Part shown: one piece after another, positions 1 through 7,662 of the stretch | Layout of the letters: every line of letters starts with the position of its first letter | How positions within the stretch are numbered: the stretch's first letter is position 1 | Assembly (NCBI RefSeq): GCF_024807145.1 | Contig: NZ_JANUCA010000003.1 | Span: 228,751-292,750 of the forward strand | From: Microbacterium sp. AK031 | Lineage (GTDB): Bacteria > Actinomycetota > Actinomycetes > Actinomycetales > Microbacteriaceae | Direction: 5' to 3' | Length of the DNA stretch: 64,000 nt | Program-made: the position numbers and the translations under genes | The notes under the pieces: model-generated | Database searches by the model: none | What the model was told of the DNA's origin: nothing | The model's input: the letters and a program-made list of their open reading frames with translations, nothing else

Positions 1-135
1 GACAGCCGCGCATCGCTCGCGCCCGTGGAATGACGGCATCCGATCGTGCCTCCGGGCTGTGTCGCTCGCACAGACTACGCTGAGCCTGACGCCGTATTCG
101 GCGAAGCACGCGGTGAAGGTCCGGGGGTGAATCGC

Positions 136-1590
136 ATGGAGCAATGGTCGTGGTGGGTTCTCGGCGTCGCCTTCGTCATCGACCTCGCGATCCGCATCAC
201 CGCCATCATCGTCATCCCGCGCAATCGTCGTCCGACCGCTGCGATGGCGTGGCTGCTCGCGGTGTTCTTCATCCCTTACATCGGCGTGATCCTCTTCCTG
301 GTGATCGGCAATCCGCGCCTTCCTCGCGCGCGGCGGCGCAAGCAGGATCAGATCAACGCCTATATCGCCGAGACGAGCGATCAGTTGCACTTCGGAACGC
401 TGCGACCGAACGCTCCCGAGTGGCTCACGCCTCTCGTCGAGATGAACCAGAAGCTGGGCGCTCTTCCGATCTCGGGAGACAACGGTGCACATCTGATCAG
501 CGACTATCAGCGATCACTGGATGAGATGGCGGATGCGATCCGCACCGCAGACGACTATGTGCATGTCGAGTTCTACATTCTGCAGTCGGACGCCGCGACC
601 GACAACTTCTTCCGTGCTCTCGAAGAGGTCGCAGCCAGGGAAGTCACTGTGCGGGTGCTGCTCGACCACTGGGCGAATCGCTGGAAGCCCCGCTATCGCC
701 AGACGATCAAGCGACTCGATGCGATGGGGGCCGACTGGCACCTGATGCTGCCGATGCAGCCCCTCAAGGGCAGAATGCAGCGCCCCGATCTGCGCAATCA
801 CCGCAAACTCCTCGTCGTCGATGGGACAGTCGCCTTCGTCGGGTCGCAGAACGTCACCGACTCCACCTACAACCTGCCGAAGAACATCAAGCGCGGGCTG
901 CACTGGGTCGACCTGATGGTGCGTATCGACGGTCCGATCGTGCTCGCCGTCAACGCCATCTTCCTCAGCGACTGGTACAGCGAGACCGACGAGGTGCTCA
1001 GCGAGATCGACATCACGCAGGCCGAGATCGGCAGCGGTGACCTGGACTGCCAGATCGTGCCGTCTGGACCCGGCTTCGAGGTCGAGAACAATCTGCGACT
1101 CTTCCTCGCACTGCTCTACGCGGCCCGCGAGAAGATCATGATCGTCAGCCCCTACTTCGTTCCGGACGAAGCATTGCTGCTCGCGGTCAGCGCGGCCAGC
1201 GACCGCGGCGTCGCTGTCGAGCTGTTCGTGTCTGAGGAGGGCGATCAGGCGGTCGTGTACCACGCGCAGCGCAGCTACTACGAGGCGTTGCTGCGCGCGG
1301 GCGTACGCATCTGGATGTACCGCAAGCCGTACATCCTGCACACCAAGAGCCTCACGATCGACGACGAGGTCGCCGTGATCGGTTCGAGCAACATGGACAT
1401 GCGCTCGTTCGGTCTGAACCTCGAGATCTCGATGTTGGTGCGTGGTGAGGAGTTCGTTGCCGAGATGCGCACGGTCGAAGACGAGTACCGCGCCTTCAGC
1501 CGTGAACTCACGCTTGAGGAGTGGCTGCAGCAGCCGTTGCGCTCCACCGTGCTCGACAACCTCGCGCGGCTCACCTCCGCCCTGCAGTGA
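136..1590 (+). CDS. cls: Cardiolipin synthase, phospholipase D superfamily
   Basis: Predicted membrane enzyme making cardiolipin by phosphatidyl transfer. The 484-residue reading from ATG 136 has two N-terminal membrane segments (about residues 6-27 and 36-60) followed by two PLD half-domains, each with an HxK(x)4D motif: H222-x-K224 (HRKLLVVDG) and H402-x-K404 (HTKSLTIDD), both followed by a GS-N signature. This is the normal family architecture and length. The reading frame stays open upstream to position 46, but the extra N-terminus lacks homology-like features; a GTG at 127 is an alternative start. A weak -10 (TACGCT, 76-81) lies upstream. Transcribed alone, followed after 26 bp by the lipoprotein gene, which has its own promoter. 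Substrate preference (two phosphatidylglycerols or another donor) cannot be read from sequence. Confidence 0.93.
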   Translation: MEQWSWWVLGVAFVIDLAIRITAIIVIPRNRRPTAAMAWLLAVFFIPYIGVILFLVIGNPRLPRARRRKQDQINAYIAETSDQLHFGTLRPNAPEWLTPLVEMNQKLGALPISGDNGAHLISDYQRSLDEMADAIRTADDYVHVEFYILQSDAATDNFFRALEEVAAREVTVRVLLDHWANRWKPRYRQTIKRLDAMGADWHLMLPMQPLKGRMQRPDLRNHRKLLVVDGTVAFVGSQNVTDSTYNLPKNIKRGLHWVDLMVRIDGPIVLAVNAIFLSDWYSETDEVLSEIDITQAEIGSGDLDCQIVPSGPGFEVENNLRLFLALLYAAREKIMIVSPYFVPDEALLLAVSAASDRGVAVELFVSEEGDQAVVYHAQRSYYEALLRAGVRIWMYRKPYILHTKSLTIDDEVAVIGSSNMDMRSFGLNLEISMLVRGEEFVAEMRTVEDEYRAFSRELTLEEWLQQPLRSTVLDNLARLTSALQ

Positions 1591-1604
1591 GTGCTGTCCT
1601 TGGC

Positions 1605-1610
1605 TAATCT
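1605..1610 (+). promoter_or_regulatory. -10 box for a leaderless mRNA of the lipoprotein gene
   Basis: TAATCT ends 6 nt before the ATG at 1617, so transcription would begin at or next to the start codon. GAGGG (1611-1615) lies between but sits too close to the ATG to act as a ribosome binding site. The same 6-nt geometry recurs at serS, at the gene at 43297 and at the GntR gene at 51157. Confidence 0.55.
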
Positions 1611-1616
1611 GAGGGC

Positions 1617-2372
1617 ATGACCAAGCCACTGCGTCTCATCCTGGCCGCATCGACCGGACTCGCTGCTGCACTGCTCGTCGCCGGCTGCGCACCGTCGCCG
1701 GGTTCGTCCGCGCCGACGAGCACCTCGACGTCAGACGACTCGGGCAGCTCGAGCGCACCGACCGGCGACGACATCGAGGCGGCCTGGCTCGACGATGGCC
1801 GCATGTTCGCCATCGTGACTTGGGGATCTTCGACGTGCGTGCCGATCGTGGATGAAGTCACCGGCGACGGACAGACGGTGACGGTGTCTCTGGTCGACCC
1901 GCCGAGTTCGGATGACGCGGAGAAGGCCTGCACGGCCGACCTCGCCCCGCGGGCGAGCGTCGGGGGCATTCCCGAGGGCGTGGATCCGACCCAGGACGTC
2001 GAGTTCATCGTCACGGTCGGCGACATCACCGACGATGTCGACCTCGATGGGAACGCGATTCTCGCCGGGACTCCCGACAGCTCGACCGATTATGCTCCGA
2101 GCGCCGGCTGGTTCGATGACGAGGGCGCAGTGCTGCTCACCTGGGGCTCGTCGAGCTGCCCGCCGATCGTGGAGAGCGTCGAAGAGCAGACGGGCGGCGC
2201 CACTGTCACGTTCGCCACCGAGGACGGGATGTGCACCATGGACATGGCGCCGCGTGCGATCGTGCTCGCCTTCAGCGACGACGATGATGGCGATGACGAT
2301 GATGACGGCGAGTTCGTCCTGACCCTTGTCGGAGGCAACCTCGACGCGACGGTGCCGATGCTCAAGGGCTGA
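1617..2372 (+). CDS. Lipoprotein with two internal repeats, function unknown
   Basis: A 251-residue secreted lipoprotein: basic N-terminus, hydrophobic segment, and lipobox LVAGC with the lipidated cysteine at residue 24, then a Ser/Thr/Asp-rich linker to about residue 50. The rest is two copies of one unit (about residues 54-120 and 160-222). Each has W-x-DD, then (V/L)TWGSS-C-PIV, then a C-T-D/M-D-(L/M)-APRA block, so each copy keeps one Cys pair that could form a disulfide outside the membrane. A run of aspartates follows around residue 225. I recognise no named family. It lies between cardiolipin synthase and an opposing lipid kinase gene and has its own leaderless promoter, so no functional link is implied. 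Confidence 0.8.
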   Translation: MTKPLRLILAASTGLAAALLVAGCAPSPGSSAPTSTSTSDDSGSSSAPTGDDIEAAWLDDGRMFAIVTWGSSTCVPIVDEVTGDGQTVTVSLVDPPSSDDAEKACTADLAPRASVGGIPEGVDPTQDVEFIVTVGDITDDVDLDGNAILAGTPDSSTDYAPSAGWFDDEGAVLLTWGSSSCPPIVESVEEQTGGATVTFATEDGMCTMDMAPRAIVLAFSDDDDGDDDDDGEFVLTLVGGNLDATVPMLKG

Positions 2373-2396
2373 CACCGACGAGCTGCTTATCGCCTG

Positions 2397-3395
2397 CTAG
2401 AGCGACTCCACCGGGTGGCCCTCCGGCAGAGCCAGCAGGAGCGCGCCAGGGGCGATGCGGCAGCGGATCCGCACGGCCTCCCCGAACTCGTCGCCGTCGA
2501 GTTCGATCGACGTCGGCTGCGTGGCGGCCGCTTCGGCGACCTTCCCGCGCAGATAGCGCACTGACGCATCTCGCCCACGGCGCTGCAGCACCAGTCGTCC
2601 GGCACGGAACCTGCGCAGCACCGAGTTGTCCCACCAGATCTTGCGCCAGACGCCGAGCCATCCGAACGGGCCGCTCGGCTGGATGATCGCGACATCCATC
2701 TCGCCGTCGGCGATCGAGGCCGACGGGATCAGCGCGATCCGGGCCGGCAGCGTGCCGCAGTTCGCGAACAGCACGCTGTGCACCTTGGTCGAGTGAAGTC
2801 TCGACTCATCCATCTGATAGACGATGCGAAACGGCTTGGCGTTCGGGAGAGATCGTGCGGCGCCGTCGACGTACGCCACCCAGCCGACCGACTTCTTCAG
2901 GTCGGGTCGCGTGTTCGCGATCATGTCGGCGTCGAGGCCGATGCCGGCGAGCACGACGAAGGCGTGCTCGCTCGTCTCACCGGTCTCCCTCGTGAGGGCG
3001 GCCCATCCGATGTCGATCGGATACCGGAACCCACCGAGCGCGGCCCGGATCATCGCCTCTGGTGCGGCGAGCGGCAGGCCCAGGTTGCGTGCCAGCAGAT
3101 TGCCGGTACCGCTCGGGACGATCGCCAGGGGGATGCCGGTGCCGGCCATGGCTTCGGCGACAGCGCGCACCGTGCCGTCGCCGCCGGCGACGAGCACCAC
3201 ATCGGCTCCATGAGCTATGGCGTCTCTCGCGGCCTCCTGGCCGGCATCCTCGATCGTGGTCGGATGAAACGATGGCGGCGACCACCCCGCATCCTTCGAC
3301 AATTCGCGCACAGCGGCGCGCAGGCGCTTCTCATCGACCTTGGTGGGGTTGTAGACGAGGGCGGCCCGGCTCTCGCGAGAGGCGCTCTTCCGCAT
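2397..3395 (-). CDS. Diacylglycerol kinase family lipid kinase
   Basis: Predicted cytoplasmic lipid kinase of the DAGK catalytic family, phosphorylating diacylglycerol or a related lipid with ATP. The nucleotide-binding signature GGDGT is near residue 77, followed by PSGTGN near residue 102, and the C-terminal half carries the usual beta-rich lipid-binding domain ending in a conserved DGE-like motif (ELDGDEFGE). The 332-residue reading starts at ATG 3395. In-frame starts at 3404 (GTG) and 3485 exist, but the TAGAGT -10 box (minus strand, 3408-3403) lies 7 nt before ATG 3395, supporting a leaderless start there. Divergent from serS, sharing a 61-bp intergenic region. It is a single gene; the membrane lipid link with cls is only proximity. 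Confidence 0.88.
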   Translation of the reverse strand: MRKSASRESRAALVYNPTKVDEKRLRAAVRELSKDAGWSPPSFHPTTIEDAGQEAARDAIAHGADVVLVAGGDGTVRAVAEAMAGTGIPLAIVPSGTGNLLARNLGLPLAAPEAMIRAALGGFRYPIDIGWAALTRETGETSEHAFVVLAGIGLDADMIANTRPDLKKSVGWVAYVDGAARSLPNAKPFRIVYQMDESRLHSTKVHSVLFANCGTLPARIALIPSASIADGEMDVAIIQPSGPFGWLGVWRKIWWDNSVLRRFRAGRLVLQRRGRDASVRYLRGKVAEAAATQPTSIELDGDEFGEAVRIRCRIAPGALLLALPEGHPVESL

Positions 3396-3402
3396 GTCGT
3401 TC

Positions 3403-3408
3403 ACTCTA
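3403..3408 (-). promoter_or_regulatory. -10 box for the lipid kinase gene (leaderless type)
   Basis: Read on the minus strand as TAGAGT, 7 nt ahead of the ATG at 3395. No ribosome binding site is visible between them. Confidence 0.5.
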
Positions 3409-3444
3409 CGTCCCCGCCTCGGCGCCCGGGCACACCCCCCCCGA

Positions 3445-3450
3445 TAGACT
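3445..3450 (+). promoter_or_regulatory. -10 box for leaderless serS mRNA
   Basis: TAGACT followed by exactly 6 nt (TGCTGA) and the serS ATG at 3457. The same hexamer is found upstream of tRNA-Ser at 5626. Confidence 0.6.
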
Positions 3451-3456
3451 TGCTGA

Positions 3457-4791
3457 ATGATCGACCTCGCTCTCCTCCGCGACAATCCTGACGTCGTCCG
3501 CCGCTCGCAGATCGCGCGTGGTCACGACGCCACCACTGTCGATCAGGCGATCGGGGCCGACCGATCGCGGCGGGCTGCCCTGAGCGCATTCGAAGAGCTG
3601 CGCGCCGAGCAGAACGCGTTCGGCAAGAAGGTCGCGAAGGCACCCAAGGAGGAGAAGGCCGCCCTGGTTGCCCAGGTGAAGGAACTCGCCGAGCGGGTGA
3701 AGCAGGCGCAGCAAGCGGCGAACGAGGCGGCGGATGCCGCGGCATCCGCCCTCGCGCTCATCGAGAACGTCGTGATCGAGGGCGTGCCGGCCGGCGGCGA
3801 GGAGAACTTCGTCGAGCTGCGACGCGTCGGCGACGCGCCGACCTTCGATGCGGCATCCTTCCCGAACGGTCCGCGCGACCATCTCGAGATCGGCGAGCTG
3901 CTCGGCGCGATCGACATGGAGCGCGGTGTGAAGGTGTCGGGCTCGCGCTTCTACTTCCTCCGCGGCATAGGCGCACGCCTCGAGATCGCGCTGATGAACA
4001 TGGCGCTCGACAAGGCGCTGCAGAACGACTTCGTGCCGATGATCACCCCGACTCTCGTGCGCCCGGAGATCATGCAGGGCACCGGATTCCTCGGGGAGCA
4101 CGCCGACGAGGTCTACCACCTCGACAAGGACGACGACCTGTACCTGGTCGGTACCAGCGAGGTCGCGCTCGCCGGCTATCACAAGGACGAGATCGTCGAT
4201 CTGTCCGACGGTGCGCTGCGCTACGCAGGCTGGTCGACCTGTTACCGCCGTGAGGCGGGCTCGTATGGCAAGGACACCCGCGGCATCATCCGCGTGCACC
4301 AGTTCAACAAGCTCGAGATGTTCGTCTACACGGACCCGGAAGATGCCGAGGCGGAGCACCTGCGTCTCGTCGGCCTTCAGGAGGAGATGCTCACCGCGCT
4401 CGGGCTGTCGTACCGGGTCATCGACGTCGCCGCCGGTGACCTCGGATCGAGCGCCGCGCGCAAGTACGACATCGAGGCGTGGGTGCCGACGCAGGAGGCG
4501 TTCCGCGAGCTCACCTCGACCTCGAACTGCACCACCTTCCAGGCGCGCCGTCTCGATGTGCGGCACCGTCCGGCGGCGGAGGACGGCACCACCGCGAAGA
4601 CGCAGCACGTCGCGACCTTGAACGGCACCCTGGCCACGACCCGGTGGATCGTCGCCCTGCTCGAGACGCACCAGCAGCCGGACGGCTCGGTGATCGTGCC
4701 CGAGGCGCTGCGGCCGTATCTCGGCGGGCTGGAAGTGCTTGAGCCGACGCTGCGGCTGGCTCAGGGTTCGATTCGGCAGGCGGCGAAGTGA
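3457..4791 (+). CDS. serS: Seryl-tRNA synthetase
   Basis: Charges tRNA-Ser with serine (class II synthetase, cytoplasm). The 444-residue protein starts with the typical [12 protein letters not shown] segment, continues into the long antiparallel coiled coil (about residues 38-105, rich in Ala/Glu/Lys) that grips the tRNA-Ser variable arm, and then the catalytic core. Class II motif 2 is visible near residues 258-285 ([16 protein letters not shown]) and motif 3 near residues 390-420 ([16 protein letters not shown], then PEALRPYL). The start is fixed by the leaderless promoter. The stop codon overlaps the next start in a GTGA, so the HAD phosphatase is probably co-translated. Its cognate tRNA-Ser(UGA) gene lies about 870 bp downstream, which is notable but may be coincidental. 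Confidence 0.98.
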   Translation: MIDLALLRDNPDVVRRSQIARGHDATTVDQAIGADRSRRAALSAFEELRAEQNAFGKKVAKAPKEEKAALVAQVKELAERVKQAQQAANEAADAAASALALIENVVIEGVPAGGEENFVELRRVGDAPTFDAASFPNGPRDHLEIGELLGAIDMERGVKVSGSRFYFLRGIGARLEIALMNMALDKALQNDFVPMITPTLVRPEIMQGTGFLGEHADEVYHLDKDDDLYLVGTSEVALAGYHKDEIVDLSDGALRYAGWSTCYRREAGSYGKDTRGIIRVHQFNKLEMFVYTDPEDAEAEHLRLVGLQEEMLTALGLSYRVIDVAAGDLGSSAARKYDIEAWVPTQEAFRELTSTSNCTTFQARRLDVRHRPAAEDGTTAKTQHVATLNGTLATTRWIVALLETHQQPDGSVIVPEALRPYLGGLEVLEPTLRLAQGSIRQAAK

Positions 4792-5618
4792 CGGCTGCCT
4801 GGCTCGTCGGCCTCGACGTCGACGGCACGATCATCCTGCAGGACGAGACCATGAGTCCCGGCGTGCCGGAGGCCGTCGCGCGGGTGCGCGACGCGGGTCA
4901 TTTCGTCACGATCGCCACCGGGCGCAGCTGGATGGGCACGGAGCGCTGGGTCGACGCGCTCGAGATCACCCCGGAGTTCGTGGTCTGCTCGAACGGCGCC
5001 GTCACGATGCGCCGCGTCGGAGACGCATGGGAGCGGTGGCACGTCGAGACATTCGACCCGACGGCGGTGCTCGAGCTGCTCACCGAGCGACTGCCCGAGG
5101 CCCACTACATGGTCGAGCTCGCGACAGGCCAGCGGCTGTTCACCGGCGAACTCGATGACTGGACATTGAACGACGGCCGCTTGGTCGAGCTCGATGAGCT
5201 CGGTGCCGAGCCGGTTTCGCGTGTGGTGGTGGTCTCGCCAGGGCACAGCGAAGACGACTTCCATCGTCTGGTGGCGGATGCCGGACTCAACGAGGTCTCG
5301 TATGCGATCGGCTGGACCGCGTGGCTCGACATCGCCCCACAGGGCGTCGACAAGGGTACCGCTCTGGAGCGCGTTCATGCAGAGCTCGGCATGCAGGATG
5401 GCAACGTCTTCGTCGCCGGTGACGGCCGCAACGATCTCGGCATGTTCGGCTGGGCACTCGGTGTCGGCGGACGCGCGGTGGCGATGGGACAGGCGGTCGA
5501 CGAGGTCAAGGATGCCGCCGGCGAGGTCACTGCCGACGTCGCGGACGGCGGGCTGGCGCTCGCGCTGGACACGCTGCTGGGCCGTCCAGCGGTCCCTCAG
5601 GTGGGGACGGGAGAATGA
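4788..5618 (+). CDS. HAD-superfamily hydrolase, Cof-type phosphatase
   Basis: Predicted cytoplasmic phosphatase of the Cof/YbiV branch of the HAD superfamily (276 residues). Motif I DVDGT is near residue 11 (nucleophile and acid/base aspartates), a conserved TGRSW (motif II region) follows near residue 43, a Lys-bearing DKGTAL near residue 188, and motif IV GDGRND (metal ligands) near residue 208. Such enzymes usually act on sugar phosphates or other small phosphates; the substrate is not readable here. The GTG start overlaps the serS stop by 4 nt (GTGA), and this serS-HAD pairing appears to be a translationally coupled unit. A hairpin and tRNA-Ser follow. Confidence 0.9.
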   Translation: MTAAWLVGLDVDGTIILQDETMSPGVPEAVARVRDAGHFVTIATGRSWMGTERWVDALEITPEFVVCSNGAVTMRRVGDAWERWHVETFDPTAVLELLTERLPEAHYMVELATGQRLFTGELDDWTLNDGRLVELDELGAEPVSRVVVVSPGHSEDDFHRLVADAGLNEVSYAIGWTAWLDIAPQGVDKGTALERVHAELGMQDGNVFVAGDGRNDLGMFGWALGVGGRAVAMGQAVDEVKDAAGEVTADVADGGLALALDTLLGRPAVPQVGTGE

Positions 5619-5625
5619 AACCGGC

Positions 5626-5631
5626 TAGACT
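5626..5631 (+). promoter_or_regulatory. -10 box of the tRNA-Ser promoter
   Basis: TAGACT, identical to the serS -10. Transcription would start near 5638, so the precursor begins just before the hairpin at 5641 and runs directly into the tRNA. Confidence 0.5.
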
Positions 5632-5640
5632 CGACCACTG

Positions 5641-5662
5641 ATCGACGGATTCGTCCGTCGAT
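5641..5662 (+). other. Perfect UUCG hairpin in the tRNA-Ser leader
   Basis: A 9-bp perfect inverted repeat (ATCGACGGA, TTCG loop, TCCGTCGAT) ends at the base immediately before the mature tRNA 5-prime end. The UUCG tetraloop is an especially stable loop type. There is no T-run, so a terminator for the HAD gene is less likely than a structured 5-prime leader next to the RNase P cut site. Confidence 0.7.
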
Positions 5663-5747
5663 GGAGGGTTGTCCGAGTGGCCGATGGAGCTGGTCTTGAA
5701 AACCAGTGGGCAGAGATGTCTCGTGGGTTCGAATCCCACACCCTCCG
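5663..5747 (+). tRNA. tRNA-Ser (anticodon UGA)
   Basis: An 85-nt cloverleaf with acceptor stem GGAGGGT / ACCCTCC, discriminator G at 5747, anticodon stem CTGGT / ACCAG enclosing the loop CTTGAAA (anticodon TGA), a long serine-type variable arm, and the T-arm GTGGGTTCGAATCCCAC. The 3-prime CCA is not encoded (sequence continues GCATCG). The anticodon reads UCA/UCG-type serine codons. Confidence 0.97.
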
Positions 5748-5764
5748 CATCGAAAGGGCATTGA

Positions 5765-7012
5765 GTGAGCGAGAAGATCCGTCGCCGCAGGACTGTGGCC
5801 CGCCACGGTCAGCTGCGGTCCCCGGGCCCGATCAGCCAACTCCTCAAGATCATCGGCGTCGCGCTCGCCGTCGTTCTGGTGAGCGGTGTGAGCGTCAGCG
5901 CCTTCGTCGTGAGCGATCTGTACGGCACTGCCACTGCGGATGCCGTCGAGCTCGAGGGCCAGAAGCCGGTTCCTCCGGACATCGGTGAGTACGAGGGCGG
6001 CTTCGACATGCTGCTCGTCGGTACCGACTCCTGCGAAGACGCATACGCGTACCTGTTCGGAGACCGGTGCTCGGGTGATGACGCCGAAGGCAACCTGAAC
6101 GACGTCAACATCCTCCTGCACGTCTCGGAAGAGCCGCGTCGAATCACGGCTGTGAGCTTCCCGCGCGATCTCATGCTCCCGATTCCGGAGTGCACGCGTG
6201 AGGATGGCAGCACGACGCCGGCGATGAGCAAGCAGCCGCTCAACAGTGCGTACATGGAGGGTGGCCTGAACTGCGTCGCCAAGACGATCGCGGAAGAGAC
6301 CGGTCAGGACATCGAGTTCGCGGCATCCGTCACTTTCGGCGGCGTGATAGAGATCTCCAACGCCATCGGCGGCGTCGACGTCTGCCTCGCGACTCCCATC
6401 AAGGACCGCTACACCGGACTCGACATGGCCGCCGGAACGCACACGGTCATGGGACTCGAGGCGCTGCAGTTCCTGCGGACTCGCCACGGTGTCGGCGACG
6501 GCAGCGACCTGGGTCGGATCGGTAACCAGCAGCAGTACATGTCGAGCCTCTCGCGCAAGCTCATCAGCGGCGAGGTGCTCGGCAACGTGCCGACCATGCT
6601 CCGATTGGCGAACACCGCGCTGAGCAACCTCCAGCCGAGCCAGTCGCTCACCAACCCGACGACGATCGTCCAGGTCGCTCTCGCGGTGAAGGACGTGCCG
6701 TTCGAGGACATCGTCTTCCTGCAGTATCCGACCTATGAGGACCCGTACGACGCCAACAAGGTCGTGGCGGACGCGGAGTCCGCGCAGATCATGTGGGACG
6801 CGATCAACGCGAACCAGCAACTGCATATCACGCACGAGAACACCGAGAACGACGGCGTCGTCGTGCAGGAACCGGTAGCGCCGGCACCTGCTGACGGTGA
6901 GACCGCGACCGAGGAGGCGCCCGCGCCGACGGACACAGCCGTCGCGCTGCCCGACTCGATCAAGGGCAACTCTGCCGCGCAGCAGACTTGCTCGAACGGC
7001 AACGTCCGCTAG
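5765..7012 (+). CDS. LytR-CpsA-Psr (LCP) family cell-wall ligase
   Basis: Predicted membrane-anchored phosphotransferase that attaches glycopolymers from undecaprenyl-phosphate carriers to peptidoglycan. The 415-residue protein has a short basic cytoplasmic tail, one membrane helix (about residues 26-50) and an extracellular LCP domain (about residues 75-260) with the family Asp/Arg signatures: NDVNILLHV, SFPRDL and FLRTRHGVGDGSDLGRI. A low-complexity Pro/Ala/Glu-rich tail follows residue 370, and the C-terminus ends in a Cys-containing segment. Start GTG 5765 has AAAGGG (5753-5758) 6 nt upstream. It lies only 17 bp after tRNA-Ser, so it may be co-transcribed with it or read from a promoter inside the tRNA region. 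Confidence 0.92.
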   Translation: MSEKIRRRRTVARHGQLRSPGPISQLLKIIGVALAVVLVSGVSVSAFVVSDLYGTATADAVELEGQKPVPPDIGEYEGGFDMLLVGTDSCEDAYAYLFGDRCSGDDAEGNLNDVNILLHVSEEPRRITAVSFPRDLMLPIPECTREDGSTTPAMSKQPLNSAYMEGGLNCVAKTIAEETGQDIEFAASVTFGGVIEISNAIGGVDVCLATPIKDRYTGLDMAAGTHTVMGLEALQFLRTRHGVGDGSDLGRIGNQQQYMSSLSRKLISGEVLGNVPTMLRLANTALSNLQPSQSLTNPTTIVQVALAVKDVPFEDIVFLQYPTYEDPYDANKVVADAESAQIMWDAINANQQLHITHENTENDGVVVQEPVAPAPADGETATEEAPAPTDTAVALPDSIKGNSAAQQTCSNGNVR

Positions 7013-7045
7013 TAGGTACGCTCGACGGAGAAGCCGGGGCTAGTG

Positions 7046-7420
7046 TCACCCGGTCGTCGACCGCCGGATCACGAGTCCAGGCGGGAACACCGTCTGACGA
7101 GGGATGCTGGTGGCATCGGCCGCCTCCTCCAGAACGATCCGCAGGGCTGTGCGCCCGATCATCCGACTGGACTGGCGGATCGACGACAGCGGCACTGCGG
7201 CTGCGGCCGCGAACGGGATGTCGTCGAACCCGATGATCGCGATCTCATCTGGCACCAGCATCCGACCGCTGGTGACGAGTGACTGCACGAGTCCGAGCGC
7301 CAGCAGATCGTTCGCTGCGAACAGCGCCTCTGGCCACTCCCGGCGCGGTCGGGCGAGGATGCGGCTGCCCGCAACCGCGCCTTCTTCGACCGTCATGGCC
7401 GCAGTGGGGATCACTTCGAC
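7046..7420 (-). pseudogene. C-terminal fragment of a LacI-family regulator
   Basis: About 120 codons corresponding to the last third of a LacI-family repressor: AAMTVEEG, then FAANDLLALGL, then VPDEIAIIGFDDIPFA, then VPLSSIRQ, ending in LVIRRSTTG. The N-terminal helix-turn-helix and the first sugar-binding lobe are missing, and an in-frame stop sits at 7474-7472. The remaining part closely resembles the matching segment of the intact LacI at 23306 (FAANDLLA, DIAIVGYDDIDFA, VPLSSIRQ), so this is probably a decayed paralogue of a sugar regulator. The break point lies near 7410, where a scrap of a different gene begins on the other strand. Confidence 0.8.
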
Positions 7421-7489
7421 CTGATCGCCGAGCAGGTCGGCGGAGCCGGTGAGATCGCCGTGCTCTCGGCGTCAGCGAACATCGCCGAC
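7409..7489 (+). pseudogene. Remnant of a sugar ABC substrate-binding protein (RhaS/LsrB-like)
   Basis: The frame reads DHFDLIAEQVGGAGEIAVL then SASANIAD, a segment typical of periplasmic binding proteins of the RhaS/LsrB type (AEQ-GG-GEIAILSA-AN). No start codon or further homologous sequence is attached, and the frame runs on through unrelated residues to a stop at 7574. Together with the LacI fragment it looks like the two ends of a deleted locus. The call rests on about 25 recognisable codons, so it is moderate. Confidence 0.5.
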
Positions 7490-7527
7490 TTCGACTTCCG
7501 AGTCGCGACGCTGGACGCTTCACACAG

Positions 7528-7562
7528 AGGGCGCCTCGGGTTCCAGCCTGGGGCGCCCTTTG
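7528..7562 (+). terminator. Rho-independent terminator-like hairpin
   Basis: Stem AGGGCGCC (7528-7535) pairs with GGCGCCCT (7552-7559) around a 16-nt loop, followed by TTT. It faces the plus strand and would have ended the lost binding-protein gene. Between 7490 and 7527 nothing else is recognisable. Confidence 0.6.
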
Positions 7563-7566
7563 CGCG

Positions 7567-7648
7567 CACAGTTGTCAGGTGAGGACACAGATGTCGGTCG
7601 AGAATACGGTTCCTCGACCGACATCCGTGACTTCGGCTGACAAGTGTG
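7567..7648. repeat. 82-bp imperfect palindrome
   Basis: Two 36-nt arms (7567-7602 and 7613-7648) surround a 10-nt centre. The inner 13 bp (GATGTCGGTCGAG) are perfect, and by my count about 30 of 36 positions pair overall. Each arm contains TGTCAG near its outer part. It ends 14 bp before the rhaB stop codon. It has no T-run. It could be a miniature inverted-repeat element, a relic of insertion-sequence ends, or a strong transcript-stabilising hairpin for the rha operon; sequence alone does not decide. Confidence 0.75.
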
Positions 7649-7662
7649 TCGGTGAGGTCGGC

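Noticed and set aside
5618..5662. Hairpin before tRNA-Ser as the terminator of serS-HAD
   Set aside because: There is no T-run and a -10 box precedes it, so a tRNA leader structure is more likely, though not excluded.
7567..7648. Calling the 82-bp palindrome a simple terminator of rhaB
   Set aside because: Neither strand has a T-run and the arms are far longer than needed; left as a repeat of unknown role.
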